64,000 bases of DNA from NCBI GenBank assembly GCA_943736015.1, contig OX031066.1:23792127-23856126 (forward strand), given 5' to 3'. The position numbers were made by a program, and so were the translations under genes. The notes under the pieces were generated by a model, which saw nothing but the letters and a program-made list of their open reading frames with translations, made no database searches and had not been told where the DNA came from. The DNA comes from Tridacna crocea. Taxonomy: Eukaryota; Mollusca; Bivalvia; Cardiida; Cardiidae. The first letter of the stretch is position 1; each line of letters starts with the position of its first letter. Positions 10,468 to 20,771 of this stretch are shown here, one piece after another.

Positions 10468-10640
10468 CAATGCTGGTAACCAGCAATTTCTCCTTTTCCC
10501 ACAATTTCATCTTCTCTCCTAGAGTCAAGTTTCAAATTTTAAGTCAAGTTTCAAATTTTGAGTCACATTTATTTTGTCTTCTGCAAATGCTTTCAATTTG
10601 GACCAGTTCAAAATTTTGTCATTTAGTACAGAGTTACGGA
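10468..10640 (-). mobile_element. HPT right-half fragment
   Basis: Begins at CCAATGCTGGTAACCAGC, so part of the left stem survives. A 21-bp piece (AAGTCAAGTTTCAAATTTT) is duplicated. Confidence 0.65.
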
Positions 10641-10664
10641 TATGGCATCCTAATTAGATTGATT

Positions 10665-10818
10665 ATTGGTAACCTGGATTCTCTCCTTTTCTTGTAATGT
10701 TTAATGCCTTTCCCAAAACAAATTTAAATTTTCTAGACTCATTTACTAGTATTTTGTTGTCAATAATGCTTTCTATGTAGCTCAGTATAAATTTTTGTTG
10801 TCTGGTAAAGAATGTTAA
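10665..10818 (-). mobile_element. HPT right-half fragment, diverged
   Basis: TGGTAACCTGGATTCTCTCC start and GTCTGGTAAAGAATGTTAA end. Confidence 0.55.
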
Positions 10819-11157
10819 TCTCCACTGTCCTCTGTCCTGTTGAACGACTAGATTTCAAGTTCAATGATTTTGCAGGGCAAGTTTTAATTATACTGGCATT
10901 GAGAAAAAGGTTAAAAATCCATACAACTGTTAAATTGTAAGACCAACAGATTTAAAAGAAAAAAAACACACACATACATAGCAGAAGTATTTATGAACCT
11001 ATTAATGCTTCGAAATAAGGTGTAAGGTGGCATACTGTTTGGCAAATTTTCTTAATTTATTATAAATCTGTGAGTTCTGTATGCCTAAATTATTTTTTAC
11101 AGATTTTTAGTCATTTATTTTGTAAAATCAGAGTAATGCCACTTCAAAATTATTCCT
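10819..11157. other. nothing recognised
   Basis: A/T-rich sequence with a short CACACACATACATA run near 10966 and no supported feature. Confidence 0.4.
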
Positions 11158-11355
11158 TTAACTCTTTTACCAAACGACAAAATTTTAGACAGTTCCAAAT
11201 TGAAAGCATTTGCAGACAACAAAAAAAACATGACGAAGAAATTGAAACTTGACTTTAGAAGAGTAGAAAACACATTTTCTCCTTTCCCCACACTGTTTTC
11301 AGAAAGCTTCTTCCTCTGGGTCGTAAAAACCAGGGCTTGTTTGGTAAAGATTTAA
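11158..11355 (+). mobile_element. HPT element, left core stem deleted
   Basis: GTAGAAAACACATTTTCTCC shows the junction; ends are TTAA. Confidence 0.8.
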
Positions 11356-11641
11356 AAAAAAAAAAACCATTCTTTGCAGTCTGATCTTGATCTTCATCGT
11401 CCGCAGTAGGTCAGTGAGTCACGATTAGTAACAAAAGGGTTAAAACACAGGATTTTGTAGTAATAGGGTATATTTTTTATTGGACCGGTGTGATATGTTT
11501 GGCAGAAGATTGCCTGAACATTAGATAATGTGATGTGAATAGTGCTGATGGATTATGTGCAAGAGTAGGAAATTAATTCAGTGTTAATTGCACTTGTGGA
11601 TTGATAGGCTTGGAATCTTGTTTTCTACAGGTAAGTGCTTT
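11356..11641. other. nothing recognised
   Basis: No repeat or gene supported. TTTTCTACAGGTAAG at 11621 looks like adjoining splice signals but has no open frame beside it. Confidence 0.4.
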
Positions 11642-11806
11642 TTAACCCTACAATCCCGACTAGATCCTCAGAAAGTAGCTTTTTTTAAACATTGTGGGAA
11701 AAGGAGAAAATGCTGGTAACCAGCATTTTGTCCTTTTCCCACAATGACTTCAAAAGGGATTCTACCTCGGGTTCGTAAAAACCAGGGACTATTTGGTAAA
11801 AGGTTG
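11642..11806. mobile_element. HPT element with two S arms
   Basis: 165 bp. Left arm (CAATCCCGACTAG) and right arm (CGTAAAAACCAGGGAC) are both of the short type, so the element is a full-length palindrome, an arm-swap form. Confidence 0.75.
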
Positions 11807-11865
11807 CAAGCTTGGTTTACTCTATGTATTGCAGTAACATACAGATTTTGATTTGTTTCACAAAG

Positions 11866-12636
11866 TGACTATTTACCCAACCGTCATGTACGCACTGAAG
11901 AAAATCATACTGCGAGGACGACTGTCGTGTACTCAATGAAGGAAAACTTCTTGGGTGCCCAACTTTCGTGCCTGGACTGATGAATTATTGTCTTGGAGGC
12001 ATGACTTATGAGCGCGCTATTTCCGATTTCTTCATTCAATACACGATGCTGTCGTGTCCTCACCGAAGAAGCGGGATCTTACATATACTATGTTAATGGG
12101 TTGGACCAAAATGCAGTCTGGTATGTGAACTGGCACGGCATAGACCGTCTCAGTGGAGGAATGACCGGGTGCCGAAATGACTGGATACCATTGTGACAAA
12201 TTCCAAATAGATCTAATTCCGATGGAAACTCTACGAGAAGTTGCGTACACAAGAAATTGCAAATGGACGGACGACCGGGTGTACAGTATAAGGTAATACG
12301 AGCCTTCGGATGTATAAAAAGGATGCCAGCTACGCTCGTGCATTTGTTTTGTGACACCCTGTATGAATGACTATTGCCTTGTGCTCCAATGAGACTATCT
12401 ACGCCGTGCCGGTTCACATAACAGTCTGCGTTTTGGCCCAACCAATTTACACATTGTACGTAAGAGTCCGATTCTTCTGTGCGGACCCTACAGCATCGTG
12501 CCTACAAGACGATATTTCATTAGTCTGGGCACGACCGTCGTGCACCTAACAAATTTTCCTTCATTGAGTACACGTCAATTGGCCTTGCAGTATGAATTGT
12601 CTTCAGTGTGTACATGAAAGTCAGGTAAATATCATC
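11866..12636. mobile_element. foldback element, ~770 bp
   Basis: The outer ~300 bp on each side are inverted copies: left CTATTTACC...TCATGTACGCACTGAAG, then CGTGTACTCAATGAAGG; right CCTTCATTGAGTACACG, then GTGTGTACATGA...GGTAAATAT. The centre is about 180 bp (12180-12360). Overlapping frames on both strands arise from the palindrome. The family is not identified and the tips are uncertain by a few bases. Confidence 0.7.
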
Positions 12637-12748
12637 GGCCTTTGTTTTATACTTTTCATGTATTTTATTCAGTTTGTACGTATTTTCACACATAAATGCG
12701 AACTTCGGCTTGTATGCATTGCTGCCGTATTTCTGAGGAAAATCTGTC

Positions 12749-13197
12749 TCAACCCTTTACCACACAATCCCGGCTTTTAACTCTTTACCAATCAACAAAA
12801 TTTTAGACTTGCCCAAATGAAAGCCTTTGCAGACGACAAAATTTAATGTGGCTCAAAAATTGAAATTTGTTCTGGTAAGGGTAGAAAACATTGTGGGAAA
12901 GGGAGAAATTGATACCAGCATTTTGTCCTTTTCCCACCATGTTTTCAAAAGGCTTCTCCCTCAGGGTTGTTAAAAGTTTGGATTGTGTGGTAAAGAGTTA
13001 AGGACCTTGCTAAAGATGCCTTTTGAAAACATCGTGGCAAAAGGAGAAAATGCTGTTAAACAGCATTTACTCCTTTTCCCACAATGTTTCCTACCCTTCC
13101 AAATCAAAATTTAATTTTGGATTCACATTTATTTTGTCATCTGCAAATGCTTTCAATTTGGATTAATCCAACATTTTGTCGTTTGGTGAAGAGTTAA
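12749..13197 (-). mobile_element. HPT element (outer) interrupted by another HPT
   Basis: The left tip CCCTTTACCACAC...CCCGGCTTTTAA stops at the inner copy and resumes AAGGACCTTG after it; together they give the normal S-arm order. The left TTAA has decayed to TCAA. Confidence 0.85.
12777..13001 (+). mobile_element. HPT element (inner)
   Basis: Sits exactly on the internal TTAA of the outer S arm (CTTTTAACGACC type) with TTAA on both sides. Confidence 0.9.
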
Positions 13198-13216
13198 ACT
13201 CACATTTTGTAAATAC

Positions 13217-13285
13217 CGGTATAAACACTGTCATGAATTCCTGGCTTTGTTGGTATAAACACTGTAGTGAATTCCTGGCTTTGTA
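13217..13285 (+). repeat. tandem duplication, ~33 bp x 2
   Basis: GGTATAAACACTGT(C/A)(A/G)TGAATTCC is written twice in succession. Confidence 0.8.
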
Positions 13286-13404
13286 ACGAAGGTAAACTGA
13301 CAGACTTTTTGAGGTCTCTTGTGTCGGTGAATGCTGACATTAACTGTCCAAAGATTTTCCCCCACATTGTTCAGGAAAACAACCGTGATACCAAACTTTA
13401 CCAT

Positions 13405-13503
13405 ACAACGAAATACAAGCATCTTCTCCCTTTTCCACTATGTTGTCAAATACCTTTTTTTCTGACAGTCGCACATGCTCAGGTATGTATGGTAAAAGAT
13501 TAA
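13405..13503 (+). mobile_element. possible HPT fragment
   Basis: TTTACCATACAACGAAAT and CTTCTCCCTTTTCCACTATGTTG are HPT-like; the arms are mostly missing. Confidence 0.4.
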
Positions 13504-13605
13504 GAAATAGACAAGAAAGCACAGCAAATGCGGATGATTTGCATATTAAATTACCTCTTATAGCATCAAATAAACCAGTGGGTCCATATTCACCAACCTG
13601 CATTC

Positions 13606-13834
13606 CTAACCCATTACCACACAATCCCTACTTTTGATGACCTGGAGAAAGAAGCCATTAGAAAACATTATGGGAAAAGGAGAAAATGCTGGTAACCAGC
13701 ATTTTGTCCTTTTCCCACAATGTTTTCTACCCTTCATAAAACAAAATTTAAATTTTCAGTCACTTTTAATTTGTTGTCTGTAAATGCTTTCGATTTGGAC
13801 AAGCCCCTAATATTGTCGTTTGTTAATAAGTTAA
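13606..13834 (-). mobile_element. HPT element
   Basis: 229 bp; left TTAA is now CTAA, right intact; one core mismatch (CATTTTGTCC). Confidence 0.85.
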
Positions 13835-13995
13835 TTAAGAACGTTTATACTTCAGAATTTTGTCAATGTGAATGTAACACTGTTCTAACTTTTGATTGGC
13901 TAAACCATTCGGTCTAGCCAATCAGAAGTTCTGTTACTTTCACAGTAGAAAATTTTGAAGAGTAAGACAAAGAATGTTCTTTAAAAATAGTCAAT
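13835..13995. mobile_element. R6 foldback
   Basis: Inverted arms around TTGATTGGCTAAACC / GGTCTAGCCAATCAG; same family as the cleaner copy at 36905-37086. Confidence 0.65.
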
Positions 13996-14056
13996 GAATA
14001 CATACTCCATGTAGTCTGATCTTGATCTGCAATGGCCACAACAGTAGCCTAAGTTG

Positions 14057-14816
14057 TTAAAGGTGGCCCTTCAGATTTTGGGACGGAAATTTTACAAAAG
14101 TGCACACAAATCATCCTTATACTCCCAAAGCCTTTTAATTTTCATTCATAAAACCCCAGTAGTCGAAAACCGTCCAACAGCACGAGAAATTAGAGATTTA
14201 CTATGGCCCAGGTTGACTCCAACGGAAGACACATTCTATTTTTAGATGATCCGTTCGGTCATTTACTTACAGGAATACACAGAAGAAGCTTCAAACATAA
14301 CATCCGAAGAAGATATTATGGAAAATAATCATTACATGTTTGTTATGATAGGGAATTTAACCCATTACCACACAATCCCTACTTTTGACGCCCTGAAAAA
14401 GAAGCCTTTAGAAAACATGGAGGGAAAAGGAGAAAATGCTGGTAACCAGCATTTTCTCCTTTTTCCACAATGTTTTCCACCCTATCAAAGCAAAATTGCC
14501 CCATTTTGAGCCACTATGAAATTGTCCTCTGCAAATGATTTCAGTTTGGATAGGTCAAAAATTTTGCTATATGGTAAAGGGTTAAGCGTTATGAGTCACG
14601 TGCGAGTCACTTGACATTCCCACAATGCTTTATTGATTTTTGGCGCGAAATCTAAAAATACGTAGCCTTTTAGGGGAATACCATAAAAAAAAATTTTTTT
14701 TTAAATTTTATGAATCTTAATTATTGATGATTTATATTATTTTTTCATATGAATTTCAGTGATATACATATTTTTTAATTTGGTGAGATATAAAAATTCT
14801 AAATACCCACCTTTAA
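14057..14816 (-). mobile_element. T2 element split by an HPT
   Basis: Starts TTAAAGGTGGCCCTTCAG and ends ACCCACCTTTAA. The HPT at 14357-14585 sits at GGAAT-TTAA-GCG, a site that is single and empty in other T2 copies. Without the insert it is about 531 bp. An HPT follows, sharing the right-hand TTAA. Confidence 0.85.
14357..14585 (-). mobile_element. HPT element inside T2
   Basis: 229 bp with TTAA on both sides; target site known from empty T2 copies. Confidence 0.9.
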
Positions 14817-15008
14817 CTCACCAAACGACAATATTTTAGGCTTGTCAAAATTGAAGGCAATTGCAGACGACAAAATAAAAGTGACTGAAAATTTGAAATT
14901 TATTTTGTGAAGAGTAGAATATATTGTGGGAAAAGGAGAAAATGCTGTTTACCAGCATTTTCTTCTTTTCCCACAATGTTTTCTAACAATCAGTAGAAAA
15001 GAGGTTAA
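14813..15008 (+). mobile_element. HPT element, right arm shortened
   Basis: Shares its left TTAA with the T2 copy. The S arm is replaced by CAATCAGTAGAAAAGAGG. Confidence 0.75.
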
Positions 15009-16093
15009 AACAGTATTTATATTCTACTTCTGTTTGCATCATGATAATACCTAATGTACTTTTGCCAATTTGATCAACCTCATTTCTGTCTGACTTGCTG
15101 TTGTTTCCTATTTTAGCTGGTAATTACCACCAATAATTGTATAGGTCAGATTGGCATTGAAATTAGTCCTATTTTTCTTCATCAATTTGAGTCGTATCTT
15201 AGCAACAAAATGAACTTAATTTTCGAGAGGCCAAGCCTTGTAATGATCAATTTTTCCAATCTTAGCGGTAAACTTGATAATTTACAATAGACTTCTAAAG
15301 ACATGAATATAATATTATATGTGTTGGTACTCAGCAGTACATCGTATAGCTGAGTACCACAGTCCTGATGGACAATTAGAAACAAACCCAGGTTTGCACG
15401 GGAGATGTGAGGTACTTGTTTATGGATTGGGCGTAGTCGAGCTTCACTTCTAGGGAGACCTTCATGGCATTAACACATACTTCAAATTTGATGTTTCTTA
15501 TAAGCAAAGTTATGTGTATATTTCATTTGAAATCGGTAATATCGAGATTCTAAAAATTGTAAAAAAAAAAAAATGCGCACCAATATTCCATGGTATCTGA
15601 TACTGACAAATGGGCACAGGTTTCCAGAGTTTTTCCTTTATAAAAATAGGCTTTATCACTGGTTTTTCCTGGGTGAGCCTGTGCAAATTCAGTTATAAGA
15701 AGTTCTTTTCCATAGAGAAGTCTGTAGACCATATTTCTCGTGTATGTATCATAGTCTAAGTCTATGTTGCACATGTTTATGTGTATGTACATATATTGAT
15801 ACCAATACATGCGTCTTGCCATATTATGCACAATACTGCTGATGTTGTTTTCTGGTTTGTTGACTATGGGGTAAGATATATTTTTCTCAAGCATATTGTG
15901 TTAAAAAGGATTTACCTGTTAGGAAAAAGGTTCTCCTTTTTAGCTTGCCGATAATTAGTGTTCAAGGTTCCCTTTCATGATACACATTATCATTCAAACG
16001 TTTTAATGATTTACTATATTTTGTATGTCATGGTTTACAATTTATTGAGTTACTATAAAAAAAACTTCTTTTTTGGAAACCCAATTGGTCAAA
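15009..16093. other. about 1 kb without recognised repeats
   Basis: A minus-strand frame of 114 codons (15550-15894) covers part of it. Its peptide has plausible composition (e.g. FAQAHPGKTSDKAYFY) but no motif, no confirmed splice sites and an Phe run from poly-T, so it stays a weak possibility rather than a gene call. GTACTCAGC...GCTGAGTAC near 15328-15358 is a small inverted repeat. Confidence 0.35.
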
Positions 16094-16322
16094 TTAACCC
16101 ACTACCAAACAATCCATGTTTTTTATGACCCAGAGATAAAAGGCTTTTGAAAACACTATGGGAAAACGAGAAAATGCTGGTAACCAGCATTTTCTCATTT
16201 TCTCACAATGTTTCCTACCCTGCTGGAAACAAATTTCAACTTTTGAGTTGCGTTAATTTTGTTGTCTGCAAGTGCTCTGTATTCAGACCAGTCTAAAATT
16301 TTGTTGTGTGGTAAAGAGTTAA
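16094..16322 (-). mobile_element. HPT element
   Basis: 229 bp, TTAA at both ends; S arm CAATCCATGTTTTTTATG. Confidence 0.9.
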
Positions 16323-16411
16323 ACCAAATTTTATGCATACTGGAAGGCTATGAATTATTTGCAGAGAGAACTTTAAGTAGCACTAGTTTGTCCTAAATGG
16401 CCTCTTGTTAA
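16319..16411 (+). repeat. duplicated spacer, copy 1 (no insertion)
   Basis: AACCAAATTTTATGCATAC...AGAACTTTAAGTAGCACTAG recurs at 17174-17231 plus 17681-17720, where two HPTs occupy its TTAA. This copy is the unoccupied version. Confidence 0.8.
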
Positions 16412-17177
16412 CTCGTTACCAATCAACAAAATTTCAGACTTTTCAAAATTGGAAGCATTTGCATACGACAGAATAAATGTGACTCAAAAATTGAAACTTG
16501 ACTTTAGAAGAGTGGAAAACATTGTGGGAAAAGGAGAAAATGCAGGTTACAAGCATTTTCTTCTTTTCCCTCAATGTTTTCAGAAGGCTTTTTTCTCATG
16601 GTCATTTAAAGGTGGGTATTTAGAATTTTTACATCTCACCAAATCAAAAAATATATGTATCACTGAAATTCATATGAAAAAATAATACATATCACCAATA
16701 ATTAAGATTCATAAAATTACAGAAAAAAATTTTTTTGATGGTATTCCCTTAAAAGGCTACGTAGCCTCTTGAGGTGTTTTTAGATTTCGCGCCAAAAATC
16801 AATAAAGCATTTCGGGAATGTCTAGTGACTGGCCCGTGACTCATAACGCTTTAATCCCATTACATAACAAACATGTAATAATTATTTTCCATAAAGTCTT
16901 CTTCAAACGCTATGTTTTAAACTTCGTCTGTGTATTCCTGTATGTAAATGAGGGAATTGATAATCTAAAAATAGAACGTGTCTCCCCTCGGTGTCGACCT
17001 GGGCTGTAGTAAATCTCTAGTTTCTCGTGTTGTTGGACTGTGTTCGACTACTGGGGTTTTATGAATGAAAATTAAAAGGCCCTGGGAGTATAAGGATGAT
17101 TTTTTTTGCATTTTTGTACAATTTTCGTCCCAAGACCTGAAGGGCCACCTTTAAAGGATTGATTGGCATAGGGTTAA
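16408..17177 (+). mobile_element. HPT element carrying a complete T2
   Basis: The L arm and core (16408-16605) and the S-arm end (17155-17177, ...GGATTGATTGGCATAGGG) flank T2. Removing T2 gives a normal-length HPT. Confidence 0.85.
16606..17154 (+). mobile_element. T2 element, complete, inside an HPT
   Basis: 549 bp, bounded by TTAA on both sides, inserted in the S arm of the HPT at 16408-17177, at the TTAA of its GGTC(G/A)TTAAA motif. Internal sites used by other insertions (GCCTCTTGAGG) are unoccupied here. Confidence 0.9.
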
Positions 17178-17227
17178 ACCAAATTTTATGCATACAAGAA
17201 GGATAGAAATTATTGGAGGAGAGAATT

Positions 17228-17456
17228 TTAACCGTTTACCACACAATCCCGACTATTAATGAACCTGAGAAAGAAAGCCTTTGAAAACATTGTGGGAAAA
17301 GAAGAAAATGCTGGTAACCAGTATTTTCTCCTTTTTTAACAATGTTTTCAACCCTTCCCCATGCAAATTTCAAATATTCAATCACTTGTATTTTGTTGTC
17401 TGCAAATGCATTGAATTTAGACCAGTCCAAAACTTGTTCGTATGATAAAGAGTTAA
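17228..17456 (-). mobile_element. HPT element in duplicated spacer
   Basis: 229 bp; entered the TTAA of spacer copy 2. The right TTAA is shared with the next copy. Confidence 0.9.
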
Positions 17457-17684
17457 CCCAATACCACTCAATCCATACTTTTGACGCCCCTGAGAAAGAA
17501 GCCTTTTGAAAACACTGTGGGAAATGGAGAAAATGCTGGTAACCAGCATTTTCTCCTTTTCCCACAGTATTTTCTACCCTTTCCAGAACAAATTTCTTTT
17601 TTTTTTCAGTCACCTTTTTTTTGTCGTCTACAGATGCTTTCAATTTGGACCAGTCCAAAATTTTCTCGTGTGGTAATGAGTTAA
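17453..17684 (-). mobile_element. HPT element, chained
   Basis: Its right TTAA rejoins spacer copy 2 (GTAGTATTAGTTTTTCC), so two copies occupy one original TTAA. Confidence 0.9.
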
Positions 17685-17752
17685 GTAGTATTAGTTTTTC
17701 CTGAATGGCCTGTTTTGTGACTTGAAGATCTTCCTCCTCAAAATTGGAAGAC

Positions 17753-17837
17753 ATATCGTCGGTTTGCTTCCAAAACCTCGTAACTACAGCTTGTTTCAAG
17801 CTGTAGTTACGAGGTTTTGGAAGCAAACCAACGATAT
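17753..17837. repeat. R7 perfect hairpin, 41-bp arms
   Basis: Arms starting ATATCGT(C)GGTTTGC fold with one mismatch around a TTT loop between CTTG and CAAG. A related hairpin is at 57852-57936. Confidence 0.9.
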
Positions 17838-17893
17838 ATGGTATGAAAGCTTTGCATGGAAAACCATGTATCAAGCTCAGTATCAGGTCACCT

Positions 17894-18122
17894 TTAAACC
17901 CATTACCAAACGACAAAAATTTAGGCTTGTCCAAATTCAAAGCATTTGCAGATGACAAAATAAAAGTGACTTAAAATTTGGGATTTGTTTTGTGAAGGGT
18001 AGAAAACATTGTGGGAAAAGGAGAAAATGCTGGTTACCAGCATTTTCTCCTTTTCCTTCAATGTTTTCTACAGGCTTCTTTCTCAGGGTGTCAAAAGTAG
18101 GGATTGTGTGGTAATGGGTTAA
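17894..18122 (+). mobile_element. HPT element
   Basis: 229 bp, TTAA at both ends, the right one shared with T2 at 18119. Confidence 0.9.
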
Positions 18123-18576
18123 AGGTGGCCCTTCAGTTTTTGGGACAAAAATTATAGGAGAATACAAAAATAATCATCCTAAAATCCAAAAGCCTTATAA
18201 TTTTCATTCATGAAACCCCAGTAGTCGAAAACCATCCGACAAGAGAAATTAGAGATTTACTATAGTCCAGCTCGACACCAACGGGAAACACGGTCAATTT
18301 TTACATGAGCGTCACGCTCATTTACATACTGGAAATACACAGAAGAAGCTTCAAACATAGCATCCGAAGAAGACATTACGGAAAATAATAATGTTTATTA
18401 TGTTATGGGATTCAGCGTCATTAATCACGACTGCCAGTTACTTAACATTCCCTCAATTCTTCTTTTTAATTTTTGGCGGGAAATCTAGAAATAGCTTAAG
18501 AGGCTACATCGCCTTTTAAGAGAATATACCATCAAAAATGTTTTGTTTTTTTGTAATTTTATGATTCTTAATTATT

Positions 18577-18949
18577 CACGGCGGGGAATCACGTGACACA
18601 ACAACAACAACAATGACCGTTATTTGAAAATTGAAAAAAAATCCCTGACTTCAGGTAAGAAAATCTTCAATAATTCCTTTAAAACATGACCGATTGGAAC
18701 TTGGTTTGAAGCAGAGAAGGCGGAAGGACTCCAGGGATTTGCTTGATGTGTTAAATTTTTTAAACAACACCTGATAAAAAAGTTATTGACGAGCAAACAA
18801 ATTTTTTACCCTGGATAATTTGTTTGCTCGTCAATAACTTTTTTATCAGGTGTTGTTTAAAAAATCTAACACATCAAGCAAATCCCCGGAGTCCTTCCGC
18901 CTTCTCTGCTTCAAACCAAATTCCAATCGGTCATGTATTCCCCGCCGTG
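18577..18949. mobile_element. FB5 foldback element, right arm internally deleted
   Basis: Second copy of the 44996 family, inserted into a T2 copy. TTATT flanks both ends (18572-18576 and 18950-18954), and the T2 target elsewhere (TTAATTATTGATGAT) has it once, confirming a 5-bp duplication. About 75 bp of the right arm just before the terminal CCCCGCCGTG is missing relative to the complete copy. Confidence 0.85.
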
Positions 18950-18975
18950 TTATTGATGATTTGTATTGTTTTTTT

Positions 18976-19861
18976 AGCTCTTCTGGCTGAAAGCCAGCAG
19001 AGCTTATGTCATGACGGTTTCCGTCGTCCGTCTGTCCATCCGTCCGTTACTCTTTTTCTTGTTTACGCCATAAAGTCTGCATATGTTGTCAGATTTTCGT
19101 GAAACTTGCACAGATTGTTTATCTTATCAATACCTGCAAGCCTATAGATTTTGAGAAAAATCCAACAAACAATATGGGAAGAGTAGCCATTTCAAGTTGA
19201 AAATTTCTAATTCTTGTCTATGGGATAGAGTCTGCATTTCTCGTCAGATTTTCATGAAACTCGCACAGTCTATCTATCTGATCAATAGCTTCAACCCTAT
19301 TGATTTTGAGAAAAATCCAATAAATAGTATGGGAAAAGTAACCATTTCTAGTTGATAATTTCCAATTCTTGTTTACGCTATAAAGTCTGCATTTGTTGCT
19401 AGATTTTCATGAAACTTGCACAGTTTGTTTATCTCATCAATAGCTTCAAACCTATCTTTTTTAAAAAAAATCCAACAAACAGTATGGGAAAAGTAGCCAT
19501 TTCGAGTTGAAAATTTCAAATTCTTGTTTACACGATAAAGTTCACATTTCTTGTCAGATTTTCATGAAATTTGCACAGTTTGTTTATCACATCAGTAGCT
19601 TCAACCCTATGGATTTCGAAAAAAAATCCAATTAACATTATGGGAAAAGTAGCCGTCACCCGAGTTGAAAATTTCAAATTCTTGTTTATGCGATAAAATT
19701 TGCATTTGTAATCAGATTTTTGTGAAACTTGCACAATTTTTTTAATCTCATCAACAGCTTCAACCCTATGAAAAAAAATCCAACAAACATTATGGGAAAA
19801 GTAGCCATTTTAAGGTGACTGCCAGTAGAGCATATTATTCAGGCCCTTCAGGGCCTTCTAG
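18976..19861 (+). mobile_element. Helitron-like non-autonomous element with ~155-bp tandem core
   Basis: It starts AGCTCTTCTGG with an immediate hairpin (CTGGCTGAAAGCCAG). It ends with a stem AGGCCC-TTCA-GGGCCT followed directly by TCTAG, the hairpin-plus-CTRR signature of Helitron 3' ends. It lies in a T run of a T2 copy with no target duplication, only T on both sides. The interior is the tandem array at 19056-19820. This layout resembles the bivalve 'pearl'/Helentron-type elements known to me; the name is from memory. Confidence 0.7.
19056..19820 (+). repeat. tandem array, ~155-bp unit, ~4.9 copies
   Basis: Unit starts (TTCTTGT...) fall at 19056, 19211, 19366, 19521 and 19679, giving periods of 155, 155, 155 and 158. 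Each unit carries CAGATTTTCATGAAACTTG and CCAACAAACAGTATGGG in diverged form. Non-coding. Confidence 0.85.
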
Positions 19862-20084
19862 TTTTCATTTAAATTTCAGTGATATTTAGATAACCACCTT
19901 TAAGTTTATTCAAATGATGGCATATGTTTGATCTGACTTATTGATCTGGTTTTTTTTTTTCAGATATCTGAATTTTATTGTGTATGTTGTTTAGAAGAAC
20001 TTGAAAATCTTTTTTATGTAATGGAAGTAGAAGCCTGCATAGTTTCAGTATTCTGTAGGTAGATTTACCGATTAACACTATTAT

Positions 20085-20313
20085 TTAATCCATAACCACA
20101 CAATCTCTACTTTTGACGCCCCTGAGAAAGGAGCCTTTTGAAAACAATGTGGGAAATGGAGAAAATGCTGGTAACCAGCATTTTCTCCTTTTCCCACAGT
20201 GTTTTCTACTCTTCCCAGAACAAATTCCTATTTTTGAGTCACCTTTATTTTGTCATCTGCAAATGCTTTCAATTTGGACCAGTCTAAAATTTTCTTGTGC
20301 GTTAAAGAGTTAA
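20085..20313 (-). mobile_element. HPT element, first of three in a row
   Basis: 229 bp. The core uses GTGGGAAATGG on the left but CTTTTCCC on the right, a one-pair mismatch. Confidence 0.9.
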
Positions 20314-20538
20314 CCCATTACCACACAATACCTACTTTTGACAACTTTGAGAAAGAAGCCTTTAAAAACATTGTCGGAAAAGGAGAAAATGCTGATAACC
20401 AGGATTTTCTCCTTTTTCCACAATGTTTTTCTACCCTTCACAAAACAAATTTCAAATTCTTAATAACTTTTATTTTGTCGTCTGCAAATGCTTTCCATTT
20501 GGACAAACCTAAAATTTTGTCGTTTGTTAATGAGATAA
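20310..20538 (-). mobile_element. HPT element, second of three
   Basis: Shares TTAA 20310; right end decayed to ATAA. Confidence 0.85.
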
Positions 20539-20771
20539 ATCTTTACCAGATGACAAAAATTAAAGAGTACTGTCCAAATTAAAAGCACTTGCAGGTGACA
20601 ATTAAGACTCAGGTGACTCAAAAAAGATGGAATTTGTCTTAGATAGGGTAGAAAATATAGTGGAAAAAGGAGAAATGCTGGTTACCAGTATTTTCTCCTT
20701 TTCCCACAATGTTTTCAAACATCTTCCACCTCAGGGTCGTCATAGGTCGGGATTGTATTGTAAAGGGTTAA
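20535..20771 (+). mobile_element. HPT element, third of three
   Basis: L arm with AAAGAGTACTGTCC insertion; right TTAA intact. Confidence 0.85.

Larger units (their letters stand above)
18119..19903 (-). mobile_element. T2 element carrying FB5 and a Helitron-like element
   Basis: Starts at a TTAA shared with the preceding HPT and ends ACCACCTTTAA. Subtracting FB5 with its duplication and the 886-bp Helitron-like insert leaves about 520 bp. It gives clean before-and-after views of both inserted families. Confidence 0.85.

Noticed and set aside
12032-12441. Overlapping 103- and 117-codon minus-strand frames
   Set aside because: They lie in the foldback at 11866-12636, are mirrored on the + strand, and have no recognisable domain.
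17236-17958. 240-codon minus-strand protein
   Set aside because: Runs through two HPT copies and a hairpin; the repeated GKGENAGYQHFL phrase is HPT core sequence.
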